DNA of 64,000 bases from JAXMCI01 sp046349435. GTDB taxonomy: Bacteria > Pseudomonadota > Alphaproteobacteria > Dongiales > Dongiaceae. Below are positions 30,823 to 39,335 of this stretch, in pieces; the stretch's first letter is position 1; each line of letters starts with the position of its first letter. The notes under the pieces were generated by a model. It was given only the letters and a program-made list of their open reading frames with translations. It did no database searches and was not told the origin of the DNA. A program made the translations under genes and the position numbers. The stretch spans positions 1 to 64,000 of the forward strand of contig JAXMCI010000028.1 in assembly GCA_046349435.1 (NCBI GenBank). The letters are read 5' to 3'.

Positions 30823-31589
30823 GCCGGCCGGGGCACCGCGCCTGGGCCCGCCGGGTCCTGCCGCTGCTGCTGCTGCTCGGGCTGGCGGCGGCGCCGCGGC
30901 CGGCGGCGGCGCAGGAGCTGGTCGCCGACCTCTCCAGCCACCTGATCGCCATCACCACCGGCTTCACCGGCACCTCGGTGGTGCTGTTCGGGGCGATCGA
31001 GGGGCCGGGCGACGTGGTCATCATCGTGCGCGGCCCGTCGACCGACGTGGCGGTGCGGCGCAAGGCGCGCATCGCCGGGCTCTGGGTCAACCGCGACCGC
31101 ATCACCTTCGGCAACGTGCCGAGCTTCTATGCGGTGGCCAGCTCCCGGCCGCTCGATGCGATCGGCCCGCCCGAGCTGCTCGACCTGCACGAGGTCGGGT
31201 TCGACCACCTCAAGCTGGCGACGCTGGAGACCGACGTCGACCCGGCCGACGTGCCCTTCTTCCGCCGGGCGCTGATCCGCGAGAAGGAGCGCCAGGGGCT
31301 GTTCGCGCCGGAGGTCGGCAAGGTCTCGTTCCTCGGCAACCGGCTGTTCCGCACGACCTTCGGCTTCCCGGCCAACGTCCCGACCGGCAACTACCTGGTC
31401 GAGGTGCTGCTGGTGCGCGACCGCACCGTGGCGAGCGCCCAGACCACGCCGCTCTTCATCAGCAAGCTCGGGGTCGGCGCGTCGATCTTCGACTTCGCCC
31501 ACCAGCAGGGGCCGCTCTATGGCGTGGTTGCGATCCTCGCGGCGCTGATGGCAGGATGGCTCGCCCATCTCGCCTTCCGCCGCGCCTAG
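30819..31589 (+). CDS. TIGR02186 family (Alph_Pro_TM) exported membrane-anchored protein
   Basis: A 256-residue protein with an N-terminal signal (RRVLPLLLLLGLAAAPRPAAAQ), a periplasmic domain and a C-terminal anchor (GVVAILAALMAGWLAHLAFRR). The conserved opening LVADLSSHLIAITTGFTGTSVVLFGAIEGPGDVVIIVRGP is the family signature. The function is unknown, but the family is nearly always encoded with a TSUP permease, as here with a 4-bp overlap, suggesting a periplasmic partner of that transporter. Confidence 0.9.
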   Translation: MSRPGHRAWARRVLPLLLLLGLAAAPRPAAAQELVADLSSHLIAITTGFTGTSVVLFGAIEGPGDVVIIVRGPSTDVAVRRKARIAGLWVNRDRITFGNVPSFYAVASSRPLDAIGPPELLDLHEVGFDHLKLATLETDVDPADVPFFRRALIREKERQGLFAPEVGKVSFLGNRLFRTTFGFPANVPTGNYLVEVLLVRDRTVASAQTTPLFISKLGVGASIFDFAHQQGPLYGVVAILAALMAGWLAHLAFRRA

Positions 31590-31645
31590 GTAGGTCGCCG
31601 TTGCTCGTGCCAGGCATTCGCCATCGCCGTTCTCCCCTCGTGTCA

Positions 31646-31710
31646 TTGCCGGGCTTGACCCGGCAATCCAGGGTCACCGCACCATGGATGCCCGGCTCAA
31701 GGCCGGGCAT
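31646..31710. repeat. Two dispersed palindromic repeats (REP-like)
   Basis: The first hairpin is TTGCCGGG-CTTGA-CCCGGCAA (31646-31666), the second ATGCCCGGC-TCAAG-GCCGGGCAT (31688-31710). Both are perfect. The same two elements recur in the array at 37404-37885. They lie between the TIGR02186 gene and the usp gene. Confidence 0.8.
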
Positions 31711-31753
31711 GACAGGAAGAGAAGCGGCGCGGCATCCCGGCTGAGGCGCCAGC

Positions 31754-32257
31754 TTGGCCGCCGAGGACACCGCGCCCGCCGTCGCCGACAAGGGTCCCGA
31801 CCGCGTCTTCCTGGTCGTGCTGGACGACACGCCGGAGCTCAAGGTGGCGCTGCGCTATGCCGGCCAGCGGGCGCAGAAGACCGGCGGCCGGGTGGCGCTG
31901 CTCTACGTCATCGAGGATGCCGGCTTCCAGCAATGGATGGGGGTCGGCGAGATCATGCGCGACGAGGCGCGCCAGGCGGCCGAGCAGCTGATGCAGAAGA
32001 TGGCCGCCGAGGTCTACAAGATCTCCGGCAAGATCCCCGTGCTGGTGCTGCGCGAGGGCTCGCGCCGCGACGAGCTCCTCAAGCTGATCGACGAGGACCC
32101 GACCATCTCGATCCTGGTGCTGGGCGCCGCCATCGGCAACAAGGGCCCGGGCCCGCTGGTCTCCGAGCTGACCGGCAAGCTGGTCGGCCGGCTGCGCATC
32201 CCGGTCACCATCGTCCCCGGCAACCTCTCGGTCGAGGCGATCGACCGCATCGCCTGA
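31754..32257 (+). CDS. Universal stress protein (UspA family)
   Basis: A 167-residue single Usp domain. FLVVLDDTPELKVALRYAGQRAQ forms the first strand and helix, ISILVLGAAIGNKGPGP carries the ATP-binding-like G-rich loop, and it ends IPVTIVPGNLS. The only suitable start is TTG 31754; no in-frame ATG occurs before the domain. It is an unspecific stress-related nucleotide-binding protein. It converges on the cyclase at 32379 across a 17-nt inverted repeat. Confidence 0.85.
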   Translation: MAAEDTAPAVADKGPDRVFLVVLDDTPELKVALRYAGQRAQKTGGRVALLYVIEDAGFQQWMGVGEIMRDEARQAAEQLMQKMAAEVYKISGKIPVLVLREGSRRDELLKLIDEDPTISILVLGAAIGNKGPGPLVSELTGKLVGRLRIPVTIVPGNLSVEAIDRIA

Positions 32258-32276
32258 GGCGCCGTGCGAGCCTCAT

Positions 32277-32349
32277 CCTTCGACAAGCTCAGGATGAGGC
32301 CCCCGAGACCGCGCCCGCTCCCCGAGCCTCGGCCTGAGCTTGTCGAAGG
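32277..32349. terminator. 17-nt perfect inverted repeat between convergent genes
   Basis: CCTTCGACAAGCTCAGG (32277-32293) and its exact complement CCTGAGCTTGTCGAAGG (32333-32349) flank a 39-nt loop. The sequence is a well-known dispersed palindromic repeat in alphaproteobacteria. Its place between usp (+) and a cyclase (-) suggests use as a bidirectional terminator. Confidence 0.6.
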
Positions 32350-32378
32350 GCGAGGTCGGCACGGCCTTGCAACCGCGT

Positions 32379-33584
32379 CTACCCCACCTCCGGCAGGGTG
32401 AAGATCTCCTGCGGCTCGGGGATGCCCTTGAGCGGGTGGCGGCCGAGCGAGACCAGCCGGGAGCCGCAGGGCGAGGCGAAGCGGGCCGAGGCGAGCAGGC
32501 GGCGGCCGAGCGGCTTGCACAGGCTCTCGATCCGCGTCACCAGGTTGACCGCCGGGCCGATCACCGTGAAGTCGAGCCGGTTGGGCGCGCCGATGTTGCC
32601 GTACATCACCGAGCCGGTGTGCAGCGCCAGCCCGACCCGCAGCGCCGGCTCGCCGGCCGCCTCGCGCCGGCGGTTCAGCGCGTCGAGGCCCTCGAGCGCC
32701 GCGACCGCGGCGGCCAGCGCGGTGTGGCAGGCACGGTCGCGGTCGAGGTCGTCCCTGATCGGGAAGATCGCCAGCATGGCGTCGCCGATGAACTTCAGCA
32801 CCTGCCCGCCGCGCGCCTGGACCGGCTCGCTCATGCAGCCGAAATAATCGTTGAGCAGGCCGATCACCGCCTCGCCCGGCAGCTCGTCGGACAGCCGGGT
32901 GAAGTCGCGCAGGTCGCAGAACCACAGCGCCGCCGCCATGGCGAAGCCGTCGCCGCGCCGGACCAGCCCGCCCAGCACGCGCCGGCCGGCGTCGCTGCCG
33001 AGATAGGTGTCGAGCAGGGTCGAGGTCATCCGCCGCCGCTCCTGGATCTCGGCCAGCGCGGCGAAGGCGGGCAGCAGGCCGGCGATGGTGGCGATGTCGG
33101 ATTCGGAGAAGCCGCCCGGCCGCCGCGAGGCCCAGCTGGTCAGCGCCCGGACCTCGTTGTCGATCGAGATCATCGGCAGCAGCAGGTAGTCGGTCAGGCC
33201 CTCGTCGCGCAGCTCCCCCAGCACCGGGAAGTCGAGGACCGCATCGGGTCCCTCGAGGCGGCGGCGCACCGGCCGGCCGGTCGTGTAGACGACGTAGAGC
33301 GGGCTCCTCTGGAAGACCTCGTCGAGCTCGGGGCCGTGCGCGTAGGCGGTCTCCTCGACGGCGCGCTCGCCGCTGCGCCACAGCACCCGGGTGCCGGCGA
33401 CCAGCGGATGCAGGGTGCGGGCATGCAGGCCGACCCGGTCGATCGGCACGCCGGCGTCGAGCAGCCGGCGGCAGAGCTGGTCGAGCAGCTCCTCCGGCGC
33501 GGCGATGCGGCGGCCCTCGCTGAGCAGCCAGCCGGCGATCGCCGCGCCCGCCGCGCCGTCCGGCGACAGCACGCCCTCATCCAT
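32379..33584 (-). CDS. Class III adenylate/guanylate cyclase (second of tandem pair)
   Basis: A 401-residue soluble protein. An N-terminal sensory-like region (about 1-190, LLDQLCRRLLDAGVPIDRVGLHARTLHP split by helices) precedes a cyclase domain. Catalytic residues are intact: metal Asp in WFCDLRDFTRLSD and FIGDAMLAIF, base-selecting Lys in QVLKFIGD, Asp in RLDFTVIGPAVN, and the Asn/Arg of NLVTRIE. Lys and Asp favour ATP. Its start overlaps the stop of the first cyclase by 8 bp. No membrane segment is seen. The probable product is cAMP. Confidence 0.9.
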   Translation of the reverse strand: MDEGVLSPDGAAGAAIAGWLLSEGRRIAAPEELLDQLCRRLLDAGVPIDRVGLHARTLHPLVAGTRVLWRSGERAVEETAYAHGPELDEVFQRSPLYVVYTTGRPVRRRLEGPDAVLDFPVLGELRDEGLTDYLLLPMISIDNEVRALTSWASRRPGGFSESDIATIAGLLPAFAALAEIQERRRMTSTLLDTYLGSDAGRRVLGGLVRRGDGFAMAAALWFCDLRDFTRLSDELPGEAVIGLLNDYFGCMSEPVQARGGQVLKFIGDAMLAIFPIRDDLDRDRACHTALAAAVAALEGLDALNRRREAAGEPALRVGLALHTGSVMYGNIGAPNRLDFTVIGPAVNLVTRIESLCKPLGRRLLASARFASPCGSRLVSLGRHPLKGIPEPQEIFTLPEVG

Positions 33585-34845
33585 CGCCGGCCTCCGCGCT
33601 GCCGCGGCGCTGCGCGTCGTCGGGCAAGGTGAACAGCTCCTGCTGCAGGGCGATGCCGCGCAGCGGGTGGTAGCCGATCGAGGCCAGCTCGACGTTGCAC
33701 GGCGCGGCGAAGGGCGCCGAGGCGAGCAGCCGGAGGCCGAGCCGCCCGGCCAGCCCCTCGAGCCGCGTCACCATGTTGACCGCCGGGCCGATCACCGTGA
33801 AGTCGAGCCGGGTTGGCGCGCCGATGTTGCCGTAGATCACCGTGCCGGCATGCAGCGCGATCTTGACCCCGAGGGTCTCCTTGCCGGCCGCCCGGCGCCG
33901 CTCGTTCAGCGCGTCGAAGTCGGCCAGCGCCTGGCGCGCCGCATCGAGCGCGGCGAGGCAGGCGCGGTCGCGGTCGAGGTCGTCGGCCATCGGGAAGATG
34001 GCCAGCATGGCGTCGCCGATGAACTTCAGCACCTCGCCGCCGCGCGACTGCACCGGCTCGGCCATGCAGCCGAAGAACTCGTCGAGCAGCTCGATCACGT
34101 CGTAGGGCGGCAGCCGCTCGGTCAGCGCGGTGAAGCCGGAGAGGTCGCAGTACCAGAGCGCGGCGGCGACCGTGGTGCCGTCGCCGCGCTTGATGCTGCC
34201 GCTCAGCACGCGCCGCCCGGCCTCCGGCCCGAGATAGGTGTCGAGCAGGGTCTCGGCGACGCGGTTGGTCGCCTGCACCTCCAGCACGACGGCGAGGACC
34301 GGCAGCAGCAGCCGCAGCCGGTCGAGCTCGGCGTCGCTGAAGCCGCCCGGCCGGTCGGTGGCGAAGGACATCACGTTGATCCGGCCGCGGCTGAAGCGCA
34401 GCGGCAGGCAGATATAGTCGGTGGCGCCGAGCTCCTGCAGGTCGGCGAGGATCGGGAACTCGACCTCGGTGCCGAGGGGGGGCACGCGCCGGCGGATCTC
34501 CGGCGCGCCCTCGTAGATCAGCCGGAACGGGCTCTTGAGATAGAGCGGCGTCGCCAGGATGCCGCGCTCGCGCGGCACCTCGTTGACCTCGATGACGCCG
34601 CTCTTCCAGAGATAGCCGACCACCTCGAGCTGCGGATGCAGCGTGCGGATGCTGACCAGCGAGCGGGCCAGGGACATGCCGTCGGCGACCAGCCGGCGGC
34701 AGAACTCGCCGATCACGAAGCGGGTCGAGGGCAGGTCGGGCGCCTGGTCGACCAGCCAGCGGGCGATCGGGTCGGCCGGCGGCCGCGGCGCGGCGGGGGA
34801 GGCGGCCTCGGACCGCTCCGCAGTGATGATCGCCATCTCGGCCAT
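33577..34845 (-). CDS. Class III adenylate/guanylate cyclase (first of tandem pair)
   Basis: A 422-residue paralogue of the next gene, with the same architecture: an N-terminal region with FVIGEFCRRLVADGMSLARSLVSIRTLHPQ and a C-terminal cyclase domain. Metal Asp residues lie in WYCDLSGFTALTE and FIGDAMLAIF, the base-recognition Lys in EVLKFIGD and Asp in RLDFTVIGPAVN, and Arg in NMVTRLE. All catalytic positions are kept. ATG 34845 was chosen; the ORF reaches 34896 with low-complexity residues. The two proteins differ mainly in the N-terminal half, suggesting duplication then divergence of the input domain. Confidence 0.9.
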   Translation of the reverse strand: MAEMAIITAERSEAASPAAPRPPADPIARWLVDQAPDLPSTRFVIGEFCRRLVADGMSLARSLVSIRTLHPQLEVVGYLWKSGVIEVNEVPRERGILATPLYLKSPFRLIYEGAPEIRRRVPPLGTEVEFPILADLQELGATDYICLPLRFSRGRINVMSFATDRPGGFSDAELDRLRLLLPVLAVVLEVQATNRVAETLLDTYLGPEAGRRVLSGSIKRGDGTTVAAALWYCDLSGFTALTERLPPYDVIELLDEFFGCMAEPVQSRGGEVLKFIGDAMLAIFPMADDLDRDRACLAALDAARQALADFDALNERRRAAGKETLGVKIALHAGTVIYGNIGAPTRLDFTVIGPAVNMVTRLEGLAGRLGLRLLASAPFAAPCNVELASIGYHPLRGIALQQELFTLPDDAQRRGSAEAGDG

Positions 34846-35046
34846 TCGGGTCGGGCTCCTCCTGCGCTTCCTACGTGAACCCGCCCAGCCGGGCAAGCAG
34901 GTTGGGCCAGCACGGGGCCGGCACGGCGATCGCGGCGGCCGGCGGTTGAACCGGCGCTCGACTTAACCTATGTCTGGCGCGGCCGGGCGCAATGGCCCCG
35001 GGCGCGATAGCTGAGCCGTGCGACAGCTGGGCCGGAGGAGTTTCCC

Positions 35047-35595
35047 ATGTTCATCCAGACCGAGCAGACCCCCAATCCGGCGACGCTGAAGTTCCTGCCC
35101 GGCGAGACGGTGATGGAGCGGGGCACCGCCGACTTCGCCTCGTCGGAGCAGGCCGGCCGCTCGCCGCTCGCCCGGCGGCTGTTCCAGCTCGACGGCGTCG
35201 CCGGCGTCTTCCTCGGCAGCGACTTCATCACCATCACCAAGCGCGACGACAAGGACTGGGCGCTGATCAAGCCGGCGCTGCTCGGCATCATCATGGAGCA
35301 TTTCGCCGGCAACCGCCCGATCATCGAGGGGCCGGCCGACGATGCCGACGAGGGCGGCGAGGACAGCGAGGTGGTCGCCCAGATCAAGGAGCTGCTCGAC
35401 ACCCGGGTGCGCCCGGCGGTGGCCCAGGACGGCGGCGACATCGTCTTCCGCGGCTTCGAGGGCGGCATCGTCTACCTGCACATGCAGGGTGCCTGCTCGG
35501 GCTGCCCGAGCTCGACGGCGACCCTCAAGATGGGCATCGAGAACATGCTGCGGCACTACGTGCCGGAGGTCGTCGAGGTCCGCGCCGTCCAGTAG
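35047..35595 (+). CDS. NifU family Fe-S scaffold/carrier protein (Nfu type)
   Basis: A 182-residue Nfu protein. The N-terminal Nfu_N domain (1-90) opens FIQTEQTPNPATLKFLPG. The C-terminal NifU-like domain holds DGGDIVFRGFEGGIVYLHMQGACSGCPSST with the CxxC that binds a cluster. It carries Fe-S clusters to apoproteins in the cytoplasm. GGAGGAG stands 7 bp before ATG 35047. It is alone, with no isc or suf genes nearby. Confidence 0.94.
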   Translation: MFIQTEQTPNPATLKFLPGETVMERGTADFASSEQAGRSPLARRLFQLDGVAGVFLGSDFITITKRDDKDWALIKPALLGIIMEHFAGNRPIIEGPADDADEGGEDSEVVAQIKELLDTRVRPAVAQDGGDIVFRGFEGGIVYLHMQGACSGCPSSTATLKMGIENMLRHYVPEVVEVRAVQ

Positions 35596-35758
35596 CGCCG
35601 CGGGCGTGCCGGGCTCCGTGCCCGGGCCGCCCGCCTTGACTCCCGCCCGCCTTGGACTCCCGGCCGCCTTGACTCCCGGCCGGCGCTGACTTTTCCTGGG
35701 CGGCGAGGAAACCGACCGCGACGGCAGGCCGCCCTTCGGCCGCGCCGCAGGGAGAGCC

Positions 35759-36757
35759 ATGGCTTCGTCCGCGCTCCAGCGCGCCGCGTCCGCGGCCTGG
35801 CGCCATCTGCGCCGGCCGCTGTCGCTCGCCCTGCTGCCGGCGCTGCTCGCCGCGGCGGTCGCGCTGCAGATCTGGCAGCTCGACCGGGCGGCGGCGCTGG
35901 CCGCGCTCGAGGCCGCCGCCCCGGTCGATGCCGAGCCGTCGCCGGTCGAGCTCGCCACCGCCATCCTGCGGGTCGACAGCGCGCGGCGCCTGCCCAAGCT
36001 GGTCGACTTCGCCGATTTCGAGCTGGAGAAGGTGCTGTCCGGCAGCGCCGCCGTGCCGCCGCTCTTCTTCGCCAGCCTGCCCGCCGACTTCGACCGCGTC
36101 GGCGGCTTCGACCAGCTGCGGGTCGCCTTCCTCAAGGCGGAGCTGCCCCTGGTCCTGCTGGCCAACGAGGAGGTGATGGCCGACCGGCGCCGCCTGCTGG
36201 CGCTGCGCGGCGAGGCCGCCGCCGGCTTCAACCTGCACGCCGCCGACCAGGCCTGGGTGTTCGCGCTGGCCCGGCGCTACAAGGTGCGGGCGAGCGACCT
36301 CGACGAGCTGGTCGCCCGGGTCGACATGGTGCCGCCCTCGATGGCGCTCGGCCAGTCGGCGATCGAGACGGGCTGGGGGACGTCGCGGCCGGCGCGCCGC
36401 GACAACGCGCTGTTCGGGCAGATGATCCAGGCCGGCCCGACCCCGGAGGACGGCTCGCCGCCGACGCTCGTGGTGCAGCCCTTCGGGGACCTCTTCAACT
36501 GCGTCCGCGCTTATGTCGAGAACCTCAACACCAACCCGGCCTTCGCGCCGTTCCGCCAGGCGCGCGCGCAGCAGCGCGCCCGCGGCGAGGCGCTCGACGG
36601 CTCCCGCCTGATGGCCGCGCTGCTGCGCTACTCCGAGCGCGGCACCGACTACATCGCCGACGTCCAGAAGCTGATCCGCGAGAACCGGCTCGGCCGGCTG
36701 GACGGCGCCGTGCTCGACCGGGCGAGCCGGGCGCGGCTGGTGATACCGAGCACCTGA
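35759..36757 (+). CDS. Bax-like glucosaminidase-domain protein
   Basis: A 332-residue protein anchored by an N-terminal membrane segment (LSLALLPALLAAAVALQIWQL). The glucosaminidase domain has the catalytic Glu in MALGQSAIETGWGTSRPARRDNALFGQ and the ending RYSERGTDYIADVQKLIRENRL. Bax-like proteins are predicted peptidoglycan N-acetylglucosaminidases of the periplasm. ATG 35759 follows GGGAGAGCC. Three copies of a 16-17 bp CGCCTTGACTCCCG unit lie just upstream (35632-35680). Confidence 0.87.
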   Translation: MASSALQRAASAAWRHLRRPLSLALLPALLAAAVALQIWQLDRAAALAALEAAAPVDAEPSPVELATAILRVDSARRLPKLVDFADFELEKVLSGSAAVPPLFFASLPADFDRVGGFDQLRVAFLKAELPLVLLANEEVMADRRRLLALRGEAAAGFNLHAADQAWVFALARRYKVRASDLDELVARVDMVPPSMALGQSAIETGWGTSRPARRDNALFGQMIQAGPTPEDGSPPTLVVQPFGDLFNCVRAYVENLNTNPAFAPFRQARAQQRARGEALDGSRLMAALLRYSERGTDYIADVQKLIRENRLGRLDGAVLDRASRARLVIPST

Positions 36758-36785
36758 GACCGACCGCCCGGCAGGAGAATCCCCG

Positions 36786-37373
36786 ATGAGCGCACGCGTC
36801 GCCGACGACGCCCTCGACCTGCTCTTCCGCAACGCCCGCACCCACAATTCCTGGACCGACGAGCCGGTCCCCGATGCGGTGCTGCGGCAGGCCTACGAGC
36901 TGGCGCGCATGGCGCCGACCAGCGCCAACAGCAGCCCGATGCGCATCGCCTTCGTGCGCTCGAAGGAAGCCAAGGAGCGGCTGCGGCCGGCGCTCTCCCA
37001 GGGCAACCTCGACAAGACGATGAAGGCGCCGGTCACCGCCATCGTCGCCTACGACCTGGAGTTCTACGAGCAGCTGCCGCGGTTGTTCTCGGCCGAGGCG
37101 CGGGGCTGGTTCGCCGGCAGCGCGGAGGCGATCCGCACCACCGCCTTCCGCAACGGCTCGCTGCAGGGCGCCTACTTCATCGTCGCCGCCCGGGCGATGG
37201 GGCGGGATTGCGGCCCGATGTCCGGCTTCGACAACGCCAAGGTCGATGCCGAGTTCTTCCCGGACGGCAAGTGGAAGTCGAACTTCCTGATCAATCTCGG
37301 CTATGGCGACGGGCTGAAGCTGCGGCCGCGCAATCCCCGCCTCAGCTTCGAGGAGGCCTGCGTCGTCCTCTGA
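36786..37373 (+). CDS. rutE: Malonic semialdehyde reductase (RutE-like nitroreductase family)
   Basis: A 195-residue FMN-dependent nitroreductase-family protein with the RutE pattern: LDLLFRNARTHNSWTDEPV, YELARMAPTSANSSPMRI, GSLQGAYFIVAARAMGRDCGPMSGFDNAKVD and FLINLGYGDG. RutE reduces malonic semialdehyde to 3-hydroxypropionate in pyrimidine breakdown. None of rutABCDF are nearby, so it may act on general aldehydes or quinones. ATG 36786 follows AGGAG. Confidence 0.87.
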   Translation: MSARVADDALDLLFRNARTHNSWTDEPVPDAVLRQAYELARMAPTSANSSPMRIAFVRSKEAKERLRPALSQGNLDKTMKAPVTAIVAYDLEFYEQLPRLFSAEARGWFAGSAEAIRTTAFRNGSLQGAYFIVAARAMGRDCGPMSGFDNAKVDAEFFPDGKWKSNFLINLGYGDGLKLRPRNPRLSFEEACVVL

Positions 37374-37962
37374 GCGGGATCTCCCCGGCCGTGCCGCGCG
37401 CCGCTGGATGCCCGGCTCGAGGCAGGGCATGAGAGAGTGGCCGGCGCTTCGCCGTCTTCGGCCATTGCCGGGGTCGCGCCGGAGCATCACGGGGAACGGG
37501 GCCGCGTCTCGCTTTCCCCCGTCGCTCCCAGGCTCGCCCCGGCAATCCATGACAGCCGCAAGCTGGATGCCCGGGTCAAGCCCGGGCCTGACAAGGAGGG
37601 AATGGCTGGCGCCTCGCCGTCTCCGGTCATTGCCGGGGTCGCCCCGGTGCATGGCGGGGAGAGGGCGGTCCGTGTCTCGCCTTCCCCTGTCATCGCCGGG
37701 CTCGACCGGACAATCCATGGCAGCCGCAAGCTGGATGCCCGGGTCAAGCCCGGGCATGGCAAGCAGAGAGTGGCCGGTGCCTCGCCGTCTCGGGTCGTTG
37801 ACGGGGTCGCGCCGGGGCGTGACGGGGACAGGGCGGTTCGCGTCTCGCTTTTTCCTGTCATTGCCGGGCTTGACCCGGCAATCCATCGGGGTCGCCAACG
37901 CGCGGCCTAGCCCGGCGAGAGAACGGTCGCCGGCGCGTCATCGCCGCGGCGATGAAGCCGGT
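37374..37962. repeat. Array of three ~160-bp mosaic units built from palindromic repeats
   Basis: This 589-bp gene-free stretch holds three composite units starting at CTGGATGCCCG (37404, 37563, 37731; spacings 159 and 168 bp). Each unit has a GATGCCCGG..CCGGGCATG hairpin, a GAATGGCYGGYGCCTCGCCGTC-type linker and a TTGCCGGG-related element. It closes with a perfect TTGCCGGG-CTTGA-CCCGGCAA hairpin at 37861-37881. The open frames across it on both strands are translations of the repeat, not genes. The same hairpins occur at 31646-31710. Confidence 0.8.
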
Positions 37963-38517
37963 CTAGCCCATCAGCCCGAGGGGCAGCGCGCTGTCGCTCC
38001 ACAGCGGGTAGCGCCGGGCGTTGAAGAGCTGGTAGTGCCACCACTCGTTGCGATAGAAATCCCACCCCGCGGCGGTCATCAGGCCGAGCAGCAGCGCGCG
38101 GTTGCGCTGCGCCTCGGCCGGCACATCGAGGCTGCCGTGGTAGGAGAGCGGGGTGAAGGCGTCGAAGCCGGTGCCCATGTCGAGCGCGCGGCCCGCGGCG
38201 TCGATCAGGGTGACGTCGACCGCGACGCCGCGCGAATGCGGCGAGCCGCGCCGCGGATCGGCGAAGAACTCGGGATCGGGCCGCTGGCGCCACAGCGCCC
38301 ATTGCGCCTCGGTCGGCCGGAAGGCGTCGAAGATCTTCAGGCGGTAGCCGAGCGGCCGGGCCAGCGCCACGGCGCGGGCCAGCGCCGCCGCGGCGTCCTC
38401 GTGCAGATAGGCCAGCGCGCGGGCGTAGACCGGCCGCCCGGCGACGTTGTCCGCCGTGGCATAGGCGAGCGCGATCTCCACGTCGAACGCGGACGCGGCG
38501 ATCGGGACGAGGCTCAT
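37963..38517 (-). CDS. D-alanyl-D-alanine dipeptidase (VanX/DdpX family)
   Basis: A 184-residue M15D-family zinc dipeptidase. Zinc ligands are His and Asp in GSPHSRGVAVDVTLID and the His in NEWWHYQ, whose Glu is the catalytic base. Arg in FDAFRPTEAQWALW is the conserved substrate residue. ATG 38517 fits the family start; an upstream start would add an unrelated tail. No vanHA genes are nearby, so it is a housekeeping peptidoglycan dipeptide hydrolase rather than a resistance gene. No signal peptide is seen, so it is probably cytoplasmic. Confidence 0.9.
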   Translation of the reverse strand: MSLVPIAASAFDVEIALAYATADNVAGRPVYARALAYLHEDAAAALARAVALARPLGYRLKIFDAFRPTEAQWALWRQRPDPEFFADPRRGSPHSRGVAVDVTLIDAAGRALDMGTGFDAFTPLSYHGSLDVPAEAQRNRALLLGLMTAAGWDFYRNEWWHYQLFNARRYPLWSDSALPLGLMG

Positions 38518-38627
38518 GACGGTCTCCGCAGCGGGTCGGGGTTGCTCGGGCACCGGTCTAGCACGGCCGGCGCCGGTCGCGGCAGCGGTCGTGGCACCGG
38601 GCGTTGCGCCCTGGCGGCGGCCCGGCG

Positions 38628-39335
38628 ATGACGGCGCCCGGCCCGATCCTGGCGCTCGACTGCAGCGGCGCCGCCTGCTCGGCGGCGCTGTGGCGGGACG
38701 GCGCGGTCGCGGCCCGGCGCTGGCAGGCGCTGGAGCGCGGCCACGGCGCCGCCCTGCTGCCGATGGCCGAGGCGGTGCTGGCCGAGGCCGGGCTCGGCTT
38801 CGCCGGGCTGGCGCTGGTCGCGGCCACGGTCGGGCCGGGCGCCTTCACCGGCCTGCGCATCGGGCTGGCGGCGGCCCGCGGCATCGCGCTCGCCGCCGGC
38901 CTGCCCTTCGCCGGGGTGACCAGCTTCGCCGCCATCGCCGAGGCGGCGGCGACCCTGGCCAGGCCGGGTGCTGCCGGCCTGTGGGTGGCGCTCGACAGCA
39001 AACGCGGCGACCTCTTCGTGCAGCGCTTCCGCGACGGCGCGCCGGCCGGCCCGCCGGCGATCCTGGCCCCGGCGGCGCTGGCGGCGGCGCTGCCGGCCGG
39101 GCCGGCCGCGATCGCCGGCGATGCCGCCGGCCTGCTGCGCCCCGTCCTGGCCGGCCGGCCGGGGCTCGCCCTGATCGAGCTGCCGGCGCCCGACGCCGCC
39201 GCCGTCGCGGTGCTCGCCGCGCGGCTGGCGGCGGCGGCGCCGGCCGCGCTGGTCCCGGGCGGCGTGCTCGGCCTGCCACCGACGCCGCTCTATCTGCGCC
39301 CGGCCGAGGTCACCCGGCCCGCCGCCCCGCCGTGA
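38628..39335 (+). CDS. tsaB: tRNA threonylcarbamoyladenosine biosynthesis protein TsaB
   Basis: A 235-residue ASKHA-fold protein. ILALDCSGAACSAALW and VAATVGPGAFTGLRIGLAAARGIALAAGLPFAGVTSFAAIA are the TsaB signatures. It forms the t6A modification complex with TsaD and TsaE. Its stop overlaps rimI (GTGA), a common pairing. The C-terminal part is Ala/Gly-rich and poorly conserved. Confidence 0.93.
   Translation: MTAPGPILALDCSGAACSAALWRDGAVAARRWQALERGHGAALLPMAEAVLAEAGLGFAGLALVAATVGPGAFTGLRIGLAAARGIALAAGLPFAGVTSFAAIAEAAATLARPGAAGLWVALDSKRGDLFVQRFRDGAPAGPPAILAPAALAAALPAGPAAIAGDAAGLLRPVLAGRPGLALIELPAPDAAAVAVLAARLAAAAPAALVPGGVLGLPPTPLYLRPAEVTRPAAPP

Noticed and set aside
31646..31710. CRISPR-like repeats
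   Set aside because: The repeats are palindromic, unequal and not separated by unique spacers of constant size; they are REP-type elements.
36786..37373. Pyrimidine-degradation (rut) operon
   Set aside because: Only a RutE-like protein is present; no rutA, B, C, D or F neighbour.
37437..37910. 157-residue open frame on the plus strand and 124-residue frame on the minus strand in the repeat array
   Set aside because: They are translations of the palindromic repeat units, with the same peptides recurring every ~55 residues; no ribosome site or known domain.
37963..38517. Vancomycin-resistance gene vanX
   Set aside because: The enzyme family is right, but no vanH or vanA is nearby; a housekeeping D-Ala-D-Ala dipeptidase is the simpler reading.
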